From contig CM032126.1 of assembly GCA_018894105.1 (NCBI GenBank), forward strand, positions 26,572,391-26,636,390: a DNA stretch of 64,000 bases. The letters are read 5' to 3'. How positions within the stretch are numbered: the first letter of the stretch is position 1; each line of letters opens with the position of its first letter. The notes under the pieces were generated by a model that did not search any database, was not told the origin of the DNA, and saw nothing but the letters and a program-made list of their open reading frames with translations. Positions 1 through 10,989 of this stretch are shown piece after piece. This DNA comes from Jacaranda mimosifolia. Lineage: Eukaryota > Streptophyta > Magnoliopsida > Lamiales > Bignoniaceae. The position numbers and the translations under genes were made by a program.

Positions 1-107
1 TATTCAAATACAATCTCATTTTCATTTCCAAAACTACTACTAACTTTTTAATTACTAATAATGATGAAAATAGAAAATGAAAATGAGACCATATCCAAAC
101 AGGCTCT
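1..107. mobile_element. Right end of a MITE, cut by the window edge
   Basis: The segment ends in a terminal inverted-repeat-like sequence reading TAGAGCCTGTTTGGATA on the minus strand. It shares the run TTCAAATACAA, a CATTTTCA stretch and a similar end with the element at 18050-18365, so both appear to belong to one non-autonomous family. The left end lies outside the window, so no target duplication can be tested. The ends suit a hAT-type MITE, but PIF/Harbinger MITEs also carry GTTTGG motifs. Confidence 0.5.
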
Positions 108-2274
108 AAGTTTTTGACCCTAAATCCCATAATTTGGTCTCATAATTCTAGTGACCAAGCTAAGATTAGTTATAACTAATGAAGGTAGGAGATACACTGG
201 GATCTATAAACTTAAACCAAAATAGGGCAAAATTAAATTAGTTATCTCCATCCCAAGGATCTATCTACATGCCTTAAATTAAGATTTAAAGGTTGAAAGA
301 TTACACTTGAAGAAGGAATCAAAGGAATCAAGTAGATCTCCCAAAGGATACTTCCAAATGAAGATCAACAAGCTCCTCTACCTTGCTCTGATTTCTCCAC
401 TTCAAAGCCTTCAAAATTTAGCAACATTTGCATACACTTTCACCATCAAAACAGCCTCTAGGATGGTTGAAAATAGAGGAAATATCTGCTCGAATTGGTC
501 AGCAAAAAGTTTAAAAAAATGGCCACAAGGAGGTTCAATCAACCAATTCAAAGCTTTTCAAGCGTAAAGCCTCTAATGCATAGTCCACACACTTTTTGCT
601 AGAGAAGAGAGGAGGAAGAGGATGATGGAGGTTAGCAGTTTTGGAGGAAAAGAGAGAGGGATGAGGGAATCCAAGAGGTAGTTATTCAACACATGAATTA
701 TACCACCTTCTGGAGGGAAAAATGAGAGCATGTATTAAGCAACTATGGCTAGCCACATGTGTATTTATAGGAGAGGATAGAAGCCTTTGGAGGCTTCCAT
801 CACACCTTCCACATATGTGTGCCAACTTGCCAACTTACTAAATCTTCATTTAGCTTGAATTTGAATTTCATTTCATAAATTGAAATGCCAACTTGCATAA
901 TTCAAATGGACTCTTCCATTTGATTTCCCTCCAAAACTTGAATTCCCTATTTAATTTAACTTAACTCTATAAGTTAATTAGGCTAACTTAACTCCTTAAG
1001 TTAACACGACTAATTAATATGTCACATGGCATCAATTAAATTAACACCTTAATTTAATTGGCCTAATTTAACTTCTTAAATTATTTTAATTAATTTAACA
1101 CTTAAATTAATTAAACCAAAAATGACCAATTGATCATTAGTCAAGTCATTCTCTCTTCTTAGGCAAAAAGCCTACTTTGAATTTTCTAACTCCTTTGAAA
1201 ATTTCTCCCATCAAATAAGAGTTCTCTTAGGCCTTTATGTATGACCTGTTAGATTTATCCATTTATTGGACATGGGTTCACAACTTTTTGTGGATATTTT
1301 GAATATTAAAAATATTCGAATTAGTTTAAACCCATTTAAACTAATAACTTTTTTAATTATTCTCTATTAATTGAATAGTACCTAATCCCCATGGTAGATG
1401 TCTAGCAACAAGCCCATGGAGCCCAACTAATTAGATGAATGAATTATATCTTGATGAACCATTATAGCTTACGCCTACTATGCAAATACGGTCCTTCGAT
1501 CTCCTATCTCTTAAAGGAGGCCTGGGCAAGATATTTGTCAGCTCTCTAATAGCTTCAATAGCTATGTCTCTACATCCAATGTTCGATTTCCCTTTATGAC
1601 CTTAGCTTCGGAAAACACATTTTCTAAATTGTCATACTACATTAGTGCAAGATTTTCTGGAATCGATCATTATAGAATGCATAGGAGATGCACTCGTTCT
1701 TCACAACAACAAGAAAATGGATTCATCTTTAGATCTCACAAACCTCTATATTTAAGTAGCTCATGCCCAATTCAAACCTCGGATGACCTACTATGTGGTT
1801 AGGGCAAAGTCAAAACATAAGGGCCTAACCATAAGGTTACTATAGATCCTTAAGTCAAATGACTAATTATATATACTATCGTAAGCTTTGAGAATTCTTC
1901 ACTATCAACTTCCACTTTAGCTACATAGTAGATTCTTTAGGCAGGCCTTCAGTAAATTTGTTCTCTAACAAGCACCCACTAACATGCATCCATGTCTAAC
2001 GTAGATTGCCCATGAAATAGGACAATATCCAACCTCTTGGAATATGCATCGTTAGTGTAAGTCTATCCGAATCTTAGACACCTCTTCTTATGAGATTATA
2101 TGACTTGGAATATTTAAAATCATGACCTTAGAGACTTGTTTCATGATCACTATTATATGCATGACCAGGTCCCATAGTCTTGTATGATTTAAGGGCTTTA
2201 AGCAAATGCAAGTGAAGTATAAAAAGTGTAAGATGAAGATGGTCATTTTATAAAAGATATCATTCAATCAATAT
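108..2274 (-). repeat. Probable body of a copia LTR; far boundary unresolved
   Basis: No coding sequence is recognisable here. The stretch lies directly downstream of the copia pol and LTR head (minus orientation), so it probably holds the rest of that 3' LTR, and perhaps older flank. A TATA-like CTATAAATAC occurs on the minus strand at 761-770. No second full LTR is present for comparison, so the LTR end could not be fixed. Short open frames at 307-567 and 1596-1802 have no recognisable protein similarity and are treated as chance. Confidence 0.4.
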
Positions 2275-2337
2275 TATCTCACAATTGGAGTAGCCTTACA
2301 CACCAATTCTAATTGGCTACGGGGCACTATTCCAATA
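2275..2337 (-). repeat. Head of copia 3' LTR
   Basis: Read on the minus strand, the LTR begins TATTGGAATAGTGCC, a mutated form of the usual TGTTGGAATA start. The next 60 bp or so recur at 3673-3743. That match to a second copy at the other end of the pol remnant identifies it as the LTR start. Confidence 0.7.
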
Positions 2338-2356
2338 ATCTCCTATTTGCCCTAAA
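2338..2356 (-). other. Polypurine tract of the copia element
   Basis: The minus strand reads a purine-rich tract, GGGCAAATAGGAGATTA, immediately before the LTR start. This is the usual place and form of a copia polypurine tract, which primes plus-strand DNA synthesis. Confidence 0.6.
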
Positions 2357-2379
2357 GTTAATTCCCTATGGCCTTTAAG

Positions 2380-3672
2380 CTCATCTTCTCAAGATGTCCT
2401 TCAAAGACTTTACGCAATACGAGTTTAGTCAGTGGATTTGCTATATTCTCTTTTGAGGCTTTCTCTCAACTAAGATGTTACCTCTATCAATGATCTCACG
2501 AATCAAATGATAACGCCTTAAAATTTGGATAATTGATGAGATCTTGGTTCCTTTGTTTGTACAATGGCTCCATGTTGTCACAAAAGACAACTACTGCTCT
2601 GCAATGCTAGGCACTACATCCAACTTTTGAATGAAGTTTTTCATTCGAACACCTTATTTTGCAGTTTTTGAAGCTGCAATATACTCTCAGTGGTAGAGTC
2701 GGCCGTGGTGTCTTTCTTGGAACTCTTCCAACTCACCGTGCTGTCACTAAGGAAATATATAAATTTAGAGATGGATTTAAGGTCATCTTTATTGAATTGG
2801 AAACTAGAATCTTAAAATCCTTCAAGTTTCAATTCTCCATTACCATATACCAAAAGCAAATCTTTAGTTCTTCCTAAGTACTTTACGATTGCTTTGATGG
2901 TGGTCCAGTGACTTTCATTGGGATTGAATTGAAAATGTCTCATAACACTTAGAACGTGTGCTACATCCGACCTAATACATTGAACGACATACCTTGTGCT
3001 CCCTATAACGGATGCATAAGGTGTGTGAGACATTCTTTCTCTTTCATCTTCAGTCTCAGGGACAATAGACTTAAAGAGACGAAGACCATGTCCCATAAGA
3101 AAGAATCTTTTCTTGGATTCTTTTATATTAAACTTCTTTAGTATCTTCTCAATGTACGCTATTTGGGAGAGCCCCAACATCCTTTTTGATCTAACTTTAT
3201 AGATCCATAGTCCCAATACATAGGATACTTCTCTCAAATTCTTTATAGAGAATTGTGAAGATAACCATGTTTAGTATACTCTAATCCTTCTTTCTCATTC
3301 ACAATGAGAAGAATGTCATCAACAAAAGTACAATAACTAAATCGAACTCCCACTAGCCTTTTTACACACATAAGGGTCATACACATTTTTGATAAAGTCA
3401 AACAATTTGACTATTTTATCAAAAGGTATATTCCAACTATGGGATGCTTGTCTTAGTCCATAAATAGACCTTTGGAGTTCACAAACCTTTTGCTCACTCC
3501 TTTTGGATGTAAAACCTTGTGGTTGCTCCATATTGATTTCTTCCTCAATGTTTCTATTGAGGAAAGTGGTCTTTCCATTCATTTGCCAAATCTTATAGTT
3601 GTAGTAAGTGGCTATGGCAAGCATAATCCTAATAGACTTAGGCATTGCGACCAATGAAAAGGTTTCCTCGAA
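2380..3672 (-). pseudogene. Ty1/copia pol remnant (RT and RNase H)
   Basis: This is the 3' half of a copia polyprotein on the minus strand, broken by stops and frameshifts. From 3654 to 3337 it encodes the RT fingers and palm, with VAMPKSIRIMLAIA, MEQPQGF and SIYGLRQASHSW. An FVDD catalytic box lies near 3315-3330 in another frame. From 3237 to 2812 it encodes the RT thumb/connection region with IAYIEKILKKFN and KYLGRTKDLLL. RNase H is heavily decayed between 2811 and 2450, but its end is visible near 2440-2380 as ENIANPLTK followed by FEGHLEKM. Gag, protease, integrase and the start of RT are absent because the sequence passes straight into an LTR head at 3673. It cannot make a working protein. 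Confidence 0.85.
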
Positions 3673-3743
3673 ATCAAGATTGTTTCACAATTGGAGTAGC
3701 TTTACATGTCAATTTTAATTAGTTGTTGGGCACTATTTCAATA
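3673..3743 (-). repeat. Truncated 5' LTR head of the copia element
   Basis: About 70 bp match the 3' LTR head at 2275-2337, including CACAATTGGAGTAGC and GGGCACTATTTCAATA. The rest of this LTR, the primer site, gag, PR and IN are missing. The deletion joins the LTR head directly to RT. Confidence 0.7.
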
Positions 3744-4140
3744 ATTAATTGTACTTTTGATCTAGATCAATAATATCTATAAAAAAAGTGTGAAAAATTC
3801 AAACTATAGATAAAATTAAATAAAATAAAATTGTAAATTAAAGTTATGACTCAGTGCAATGAAACAAGTTAAAAACTAGTTATCTATATAGAGTAGATGT
3901 CTTTTCATTTTCCCACTATTTTACATTTACGATTCAACAATTTAGGTTATTTTATATAATTCTTTTACTCTAATTTTTTTCATTTATTTAAAATTGGTTC
4001 TAAATAATAAAATATATTATATTTGTTTCTACTTGTACAATAGATTACCTTGAATTAAAAAGTTATTGTAATCATTAAACAAAACCCATTTAAATAATTG
4101 ACCAAAGTTTCATTAAATCAAATGTTTAAAATACACTCAC
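3744..4140. other. AT-rich spacer without recognised features
   Basis: I see no gene or element boundary in this AT-rich stretch between the copia remnant and the TRIM array. Confidence 0.5.
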
Positions 4141-4145
4141 CTTTA

Positions 4146-4692
4146 TGTTAAGGAATGGATCTTAGATCTAACTCACCCCAAAAGTTAGCTCAAAAGGTGA
4201 GGATTATCCAATGCCATATATAGAGACCACTACTTAATTATTTCACCGATGTGGGGTTCTAACAGACCCCTGCACACGCCCAATAATGAAATAGGTAGCC
4301 CAACAATATTGAGTAGCCCAACATCAGGACTAAATGGTTCTGATACCATATTAAAGAATGGACCTTGGGCCTAACTCACCCCAAGAGCTAGCTCAAAAGG
4401 TGAGGATTATCCAAGACCATATATAGAGACCAAAACTTATTTATTTTACCCATGGGACTCTAACACACCCTGCACATGCCTAGAAATGAAAGTTTGGAGA
4501 GTAAAATAGCATGAAATGGGTTATCCAACAATACTAGGTAGCCCAACATCGGGAATATGTGACTTTGATATTTTGTTAAGGAGTGAAACTTAGGTCAAAC
4601 TCATCCCAAAAGCTAGCTCATGAGGTAAGAATTGTCCAAACCCATATATAAAGACAACTACTTATTTATTTAATCAATGTAGAGCTCTAACT
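4146..4692 (-). mobile_element. TRIM retrotransposon with three tandem LTRs
   Basis: Three copies of an LTR of about 118 bp lie in direct order: 4146-4264, 4349-4465 and 4574-4692. On the minus strand each begins TGTTAGA or a mutated form, contains GGGGTGAGTTAG-like sequence and ends in a variant of TTAACA. They are separated by tiny internal domains of 84 bp (4265-4348) and 108 bp (4466-4573). A primer binding site abuts the middle LTR. There is no coding capacity, as is usual for TRIMs, which are mobilised by proteins of other elements. The flanks CTTTA (4141-4145) and CTTCA (4693-4697) look like a 5-bp target duplication with one transition, so the array probably inserted once as a unit or expanded after insertion. 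Confidence 0.8.
4336..4348 (-). other. TRIM primer binding site (initiator Met tRNA type)
   Basis: The minus strand reads TGGTATCAGAACC immediately after the end of the middle LTR. Known plant elements primed by initiator methionine tRNA carry TGGTATCAGAGC. The equivalent site before the third LTR (4561-4573) is degraded. Confidence 0.75.
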
Positions 4693-6235
4693 CTTCATTC
4701 TTTCCCTATAGAGGTGGCCCTCATTGCATGCTATTGGTGTGCAAAACAAATAATGTAAATAGTCATGCAAGTGCGCGTGTCGTAATAAGTAATACAGTAA
4801 TGAGAATAGTGTCGATCCCATGAGAAACTAAATTATTCGCTACTAATTACTAATTTATCAAAAACTTGTTTTATTCAAACCAAAATCAATTATGTGGGAA
4901 TTAAAACTAAACTAATGAAAATAAGAAAAAGCATACTGATTAGGATTTCTACCATGATATAGAAGTCTAGGATTATGATTTCATCAATCGAATGAGTTGA
5001 TTACATAATTTTCTCCCTATGAAATTAATAAAAAAATATTAGTTTTGAGTCTTATGCAATTACGAGGTTCTTCCGAATTATCCACTGTCAAATCCCTAAT
5101 TTATTCAATTCACTATATTCCTATATGAATTAACTAAATTATGGATAAAGCTACACCACTCAAATAACTCCCTAGGGCAAGCAGGTATACTCCTATCCTA
5201 CTCACAAATTAATTAATTCATCAATTTAAATAATTAATTCTAAGGTCTTTTATTGTCAATCAATCCCTAGATTTGCTTTTCTAAGACTCTTCTAGTGTTT
5301 AAAGATGCACTTGACTATTAATCAGATAATCAAATAGAAAAGGCACACAATAGAAGAAATAACTTTAAGCACCACTAATCTCACGGAAGAAAATCATGCA
5401 TCAATTTATTGAAAAGAATCTATCATAATCCTAGAATAACGAATTAATTCATGATTGAATTGTCAAACAAAATATGAACAAAACAAAGCATCGTCTCAAA
5501 TCCAGAATAAAAAAAAAATCAAAGTGAGAATAGAAAACACTATCCCTAGACGAATCGGACCTCCTAATTATCCTTCTTTAAATCCCATATTGTCGCGACA
5601 CTTTTAATCTCCAAAATAGAAAATCCAAATCTGGTCCCCAAACTAAGTATCTGAAAGGCCTATTTATAACTGATTAAAAGAGTCTTCTAATTAGCATATG
5701 ACTCAAATAAATAAAGACTCTTCTGTCCATTTTTGATTAGATCATGAGGTGTCATACAATCAGATTCCACCAACTTGTGTTAATCTGTCCATTTTTGTAA
5801 TTTCTCCACTTGTATGCCTACAATTCTAAATTTTCATCAATCAGGAAGGGAATTATTATTTTTTAAACAAGAAAATTATTTGTGAACTCCTAAATATGAT
5901 ATTAAAATTAAGGGTAAATTACATCTAGACCCCCCGAGTTTGGCATAATTACAAAAAAACCCTTCTTGTTTTAAAAATTACATATACCCCCTATTGTTTA
6001 CCGTCGCCTAACAATATAGTCCAACCATTACTCACAGTTAGGGTTCCATCCATGTGCCGTTAAAAAAAAAAAGGTGAAGTTCTGAAATTGTCCTTATGTT
6101 GACTGACTTCAATTTTGACCTTTTCTGAAAACTTTTTATGGATGAAAATACCTTTAGGAACTATATTGTAAGACATATAGAATTTTAAGGTTGTATTTGT
6201 AATATTGTTATTATCTAATATTTTTAAAATATTTA

Positions 6236-6496
6236 TAAATATACATGTATCTATACATATACATATGCATATATGCATGTAAATATATACATACCTATAT
6301 ATATATAAATATACACACATCTCTATATACAATTATACATAAATACACATATATTTGTATCTATATATTTAAATACACATACATATATATAAATATAGAT
6401 GCATATATATATATTTTATATACAGATAAATATATATGTATTAAATAATACATATAACAAACACACATACACACACACACATATATATATATACGT
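6236..6496. repeat. AT/CA-rich simple-sequence tract
   Basis: Interspersed TATA, CATA and CACA dinucleotide runs fill this part of MULE copy 1, including an ACACACACACAC run near 6466-6480. The tyrosine/isoleucine-rich open frames across it on both strands are products of the simple repeat and not genes. Confidence 0.8.
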
Positions 6497-6775
6497 ACCC
6501 ATCCCCATTCTTACCATACCACACTGCACCGTCCGGCCATGGTTAGATCTGTATCGGACAGATCTAGCCTGGTCGTATAGCAATGGCCATGGAATGTAGA
6601 AGGTTGGGAGAGGGTTCAAGCAAACTCGAATAACCCGCTGTTCCAGTAGAAACTTTAGGGGAGGATAGGAAGACGGGGGAGGGGGTTGATGGGCCAAAGG
6701 CAACCATGGGTTGCAAAAGGTTGGGGAAGGGGGTGGTGGACTGATGGAGTAGAGGTAGGAAGGAGAAGTTGTTGC

Positions 6776-6777
6776 CT

Positions 6778-6809
<32 letters not shown>

Positions 6810-6811
6810 TT
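6776..6811. repeat. CTTT tetranucleotide microsatellite
   Basis: About eight CTTT units lie in tandem at the right edge of the GC-richer block of MULE copy 1. They create a Lys/Glu/Arg-rich open frame on the minus strand. Confidence 0.85.
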
Positions 6812-7660
6812 TTTCATTTTTTTAATTTTTTATTTATTTTTCTTAATTAATGAATAAATATAATTAATATATACTAATGTATTTAGTTCTTAATTAATAA
6901 ATAAATTTAATTAAATTAATTTGAATGTATTTATAATTTAACAATATTAAATATAGAATTTAAGATTATAAAATGATAGTTTTTTATTTTTATTTATTTT
7001 ATTGTTAATAAAAATTAACAAAATTTAATTAATTATATTAGATATTTTTATTATTTTAATTATTGAGTATGTAATTTAAAATTATTACCTAAGATGATAG
7101 ATAGATTTTTATTTTTATTTTACTTATTTTACTTAATTAATAAATAAATATATTTGAATTAAATTTAGTAAAATTATTTAAATAATTCAAGTTTAAATTT
7201 ACTGAAGTTACATTGTATAAGATAAATTTATTGTAAGTTATATTTAAAATTATTAAAATTATTAAAGTTATATTATATAAGATAAGTTTTTATTGTAAGT
7301 TATGTTGTAACTTAAAATTATTAAAATCATATTTTCTAAGGAGATAAATTTAATTTTTTAGTAAATTTAAGGTGATAAAAATGTATCAAATGAATCCTCA
7401 AAAATAAAAAAAAATTACAAATAGGTCCAAGGGTATTTATGTCTTTGCATATTTCTATTTATTTTTATTTTTCTACCAATTTTAATACAAAGGCATTTTT
7501 GACTTTTCTCACTTTCCGTAAGCATTACATTTTAGTTTCAAAGTTTAGGGGGTATATGTAATTTTCAAAACAACGAGAGTTTTATCATAATTATGCCAAA
7601 TCTTAGGGGGTGTGGATGTAATTCACCCTAAAATTAATACTAATGGAGACTTAACAAACA

Positions 7661-7675
7661 CCCCTAAACCTAAGA
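7661..7675 (-). other. Athila polypurine tract
   Basis: On the minus strand, CTTAGGTTTAGGGG precedes the 3' LTR start TGTTTG. A similar motif with the same neighbouring TGCCCTCAA text recurs at about 8827-8858, which suggests an internal duplication or an older 3' end. Confidence 0.55.
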
Positions 7676-9985
7676 CGTTGCTTGCCCTCAAGCAATAAAA
7701 AAAGACTCAAAGACATTCTAATAAAAACAAATCAATACTAAAACACATGTACAAAAACATCACTTCTTTTTGTTACTCTAAGAACTAGTTCAAAGCTATG
7801 CTCGTAGTCAGCCATAATTGTGATCTAATTTCACTGTGCACATATAAACAGATATAATGTTCAAATGAATCCCCTATATATGTGTGTGATTTCTTTTCAA
7901 ATAGTTACTTGCAGTTTGAACTAATTTATGTACAAGTATAAGACTCTGCTCTAATACTCCATAGGTTTGCTTTTCATCTCTTTCTCCACTAATGTAGAAT
8001 ACACTCAATAATGGATCGTTTAGGACTTTCAAAGCTTGTAATGTAGACTTGAGTAAAGGTAGGAAAGATATGGATAATACTGACTCGATACCCACAACGC
8101 TTTCAATATTCCCCCAAAACTTATTGAACAGTACTTCTCAAGTTTTTTCTTTCTCCCCCTTTTTTCGGTTCTCATGCCACTATGCACTTTTTTTTCTCTT
8201 TTTTTCCCTCTTTTTTTGTGTTTTCTTGGATTTTTTTTGAATTTTTTTATTTTTTTTATTTTTGCGAAAAGAGGTGAAGAAAATCAGACTCATGGATACT
8301 GTACTATTTGTTCCCATCTTCATAAGAGCTACAAATAGATCTAACAAGCAATTGTGGAATTTTATTTGGTGGGATCATGTGTTTAAGTTGGTTGTTGAAT
8401 TAGTTGCTGAATAAAAAGGATATTCAAAATAGGCTCAACAGGGGACCCTAGAGATAAAATATCATTTTGTAGGTTGAAAGGGTTAAACGGGTCAAAAATG
8501 GCCTAAGTGATTTTCCTTATTTAAGTGTTTCTAGGATTTCGCTTTGATAAGGAATCAAACAAATTATAGAGTTTAAAGTATTACCTATGTTACTCCTACA
8601 TAAATGTCCTCTGAATCAAACCAGGAATGTCATCCTAGCATTGCTTCTACTCAAAGTGCACAATTTCATCAGCACACAATTATAATTTTCCATGAAACAC
8701 AAAATTAAAGGAGTAATATCTTCATTGATTCATGAAGATTAATTTCTGTACATGCAGAACATTGACTAAGAATTTCATCAAAAGACAATGGAAAACAAAG
8801 GACTAAGAATTGACTTGCAGAGCATCCCCCAAACTTGAGAGGTGCTTTGCCCTCAAATTACTAATACTATCATGACAAAGAAAGCAAGAAAATAAGAGGC
8901 ACTAATATGAAAAATTAAAAAAATAAAAATAAAAAGAAAAATAAAAGAAAAAAAAGGAAGAAAATATGCCCTAATCAATTGATGGTGTCATTGTCCTTCT
9001 CGACCTCCGGGGGTGGAATTGCAAAATCAATGTAATGGTATGGTTGTAGTGGTGAGAATTAACTCCAAATAGAATTACTCTGAATAATACCTAAAGAAAA
9101 TCAAGAAATATCAATGAATAAATCTACATCCAACAATTTTATCTCAATTGGCATCCAAACATTTACCATTTCACCTCAATAATCAATCAATTATTTATCA
9201 AATAATCTCAAATAAACAACCAAAAAATTATTCAATAAATAATTTGACTAATTCCAAACTCTCAAATCAATAAAATAGGCCTTTATAAATGATACATACC
9301 TACAAATTTAAATCAATCTAAAATACTAATATATCTGAAATATGCTAAAGAAGGAATGATAAGGATGGTGGCATAGGTGGGTTTGTTTGAGAAAAAGAAA
9401 GTGAATGAGAGGAGTAGAGAAAAAGAAAAGAGAAAATAATAAAAGGAAAGAAAAGATAGTTGGGGGTGATGGTTGGGTGGGGTCGGCTACGGGTGGCATG
9501 ACAAATTGCTTGCTACCTCTCAATTTTATCCCTTCTTCATTTTTCTCTCTTTTTTTTAAATATAATATTCATGCAAGGCAATTGCACCCCCCAGCCAAAT
9601 TGCAAATGTTTTGTTAATTCCCGGCCCCAACGCAATTGCATGCCCTTAGGTTTTAAAAAGACGCCTTGCGCACGCGGGGCGCAAGTAGCCTGTGCCCCTA
9701 CGCATGGGCCGCTATCCCAAGGCATAATAAATTCACGCCTTGAGCCTCGGTGTGTAGGCTATTAGCCTACTACCCTATTTTATTTTATTTTAAATTTTCT
9801 TCTTCTCATTACCTAGCATCCTGCAAAACAAAAAATAAGTGCAAATTAAATTAAAAATTAAATCAAATAGAAGAGAAAAAATTAAGTAAGAAAAATAGAA
9901 ATAAAAGTAATTAAAAACTTGGGTTGCCTCCCAACAAATGCTTGATTTATAATTTTCGGCTTGACTTTTGGGCTTCACTTGATGT
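7676..9985 (-). other. Athila region between integrase tail and 3' LTR; no env seen
   Basis: This is the expected place of an env-like ORF in Athila elements, but only low-complexity and AT-rich sequence is visible. It includes homopolymer-rich tracts at 8140-8265 and 8900-8960. A GC-richer patch at 9570-9760 has no recognisable product. The open frames here are short and compositionally biased. Confidence 0.5.
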
Positions 9986-9988
9986 TGG

Positions 9989-10240
9989 TTAAGGTGGTTG
10001 TGGATTGTTGGTGATCAAATCACCTTCACAATAATGTTTGATTCTTTTCCTATTTGCCTTAAACCGCCTTCTTGGACTAATTCCTTCCAACTCCATCATT
10101 CCATGTGGAAGGATTTCAATGATGCGAAAAGGCCCCAACCATTGTGATTTTAGCTTTCCTGATAACCATTTAAAGTAGGAGGTATAGAATAGTACCTGTT
10201 CACTTGGCTCTAATTGATCTTTCAAAAATTTTTTGATCAC
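9989..10240 (-). pseudogene. Athila integrase C-terminal fragment
   Basis: About 83 residues resemble the C-terminal part of gypsy integrase: EQVLFYTSYFKWLSGKLKSQ, then WLGPFRIIEILPHG and a basic tail. The catalytic core and zinc-binding domain are absent. The fragment joins sequence lying just downstream of the protease, so RT, RNase H and most of IN were lost in one large deletion with a junction near 10225-10245. Confidence 0.75.
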
Positions 10241-10245
10241 TCATA

Positions 10246-10610
10246 TATTTAACATCTCCTTTATATGACTTGCCTTTTTTATTTGCCACATTAGCTGCAA
10301 AACACTTGTCAATGTCCTTAGAAAAATCAAATGCTTTAAACAAATTAAAAGTTACCTTTTCATCTTAGACCCTCATGGTTAATTCACCTTTTTGCTTATC
10401 TATGATAGTCCTACTTGTGGCCAAGAATGGTCTCCTAAGGATGATTGGTGCTTCAATATCTTTTTCCATGCCCAACACAATAAAATCTATAGGGAAAATA
10501 AATTTATCAACTTTTACCAATACATCTTCAATTATTCCATTAGGATATGTGAATGTTCTATCCTTAAGTTGCAAGGTTAATTTGTTGGCTTAATGTCGCC
10601 CAATCCAAAT
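10246..10610 (-). pseudogene. Athila retropepsin (protease) remnant
   Basis: The minus-strand frame reads DRTFTYPNGIIEDVLVKVDK, then FIFPIDFIVLGMEKD, PIILRRPFLATSRT and DKQKGELTMRV. This is the conserved C-terminal half of the Athila/gypsy aspartic protease, in which PIILGRPFL is usual. The domain's N-terminal catalytic region is in another frame or lost. Downstream sequence still encodes FKAFDFSKDIDKCFAAN before the deletion junction. The protease would have cut the gag-pol polyprotein; here it is non-functional. Confidence 0.75.
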
Positions 10611-10989
10611 CATTAATAGATGGAATGTGGTATTAAATTTATGCTTGTCCCCAAATCGCAAAGTGCCCTTCCAGAAAATTTAGCACCAATTTTGCATGGC
10701 ATGGTGAAACTCTTAGGATCTTTTAGATGATTGCACTGCGTTCCTCTATAATAGCCACTATTTTAAATTCACTCAAATACATTTTATTAGATAAAATAGC
10801 TTTCATGAATTTCAGATAACTCATCATTTGTTCTAAAGCTTTAGCAAATGGGATATTTATGTTGAGTTTCTTAAAAACCTCTAAAATTGTTGAAATTTCT
10901 TGTCCAACTTTTGATTCTTAAACCTTTGAGGAAACGGTGGAGGTGGTCTGATTGGATTAACTTTTTCAGTTTTATGTTTTACATCCTCT

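Larger units (their letters stand above)
5912..7628. mobile_element. Mutator-like (MULE) non-autonomous transposon, copy 1
   Basis: The ends GGGTAAATTACAT and ATGTAATTCACCC form long, imperfect terminal inverted repeats of roughly 90 bp or more. They are flanked by a perfect 9-bp target duplication, TAAAATTAA (5903-5911 and 7629-7637). Long TIRs with a 9-bp duplication are typical of Mutator-like elements. No transposase is present. The interior has AT-rich arms, a TA/CA microsatellite and a GC-richer block at about 6490-6780. The second copy at 43034-44709 shares both arms but not that block. Confidence 0.8.
4732..7660 (-). repeat. Athila 3' LTR, interrupted by a MULE
   Basis: On the plus strand the LTR starts TATTGGTGTGCAAAAC and matches the 5' LTR from 12462 over about 1.2 kb. 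The match is broken only by the Mutator-like insertion at 5912-7628. After that insertion the LTR resumes and ends ...GACTTAACAAACA at 7660, next to the polypurine tract. Confidence 0.8.

Noticed and set aside
4146..4692. Possible Cassandra element (TRIM carrying 5S rRNA-like sequence)
   Set aside because: The LTRs are only about 118 bp and show no 5S-like internal promoter; the sequence fits a generic TRIM primed by initiator Met tRNA.
6060..6600. Several open frames rich in Tyr, Ile and His on both strands
   Set aside because: They are translations of a TA/CA microsatellite inside MULE copy 1; composition alone explains them.
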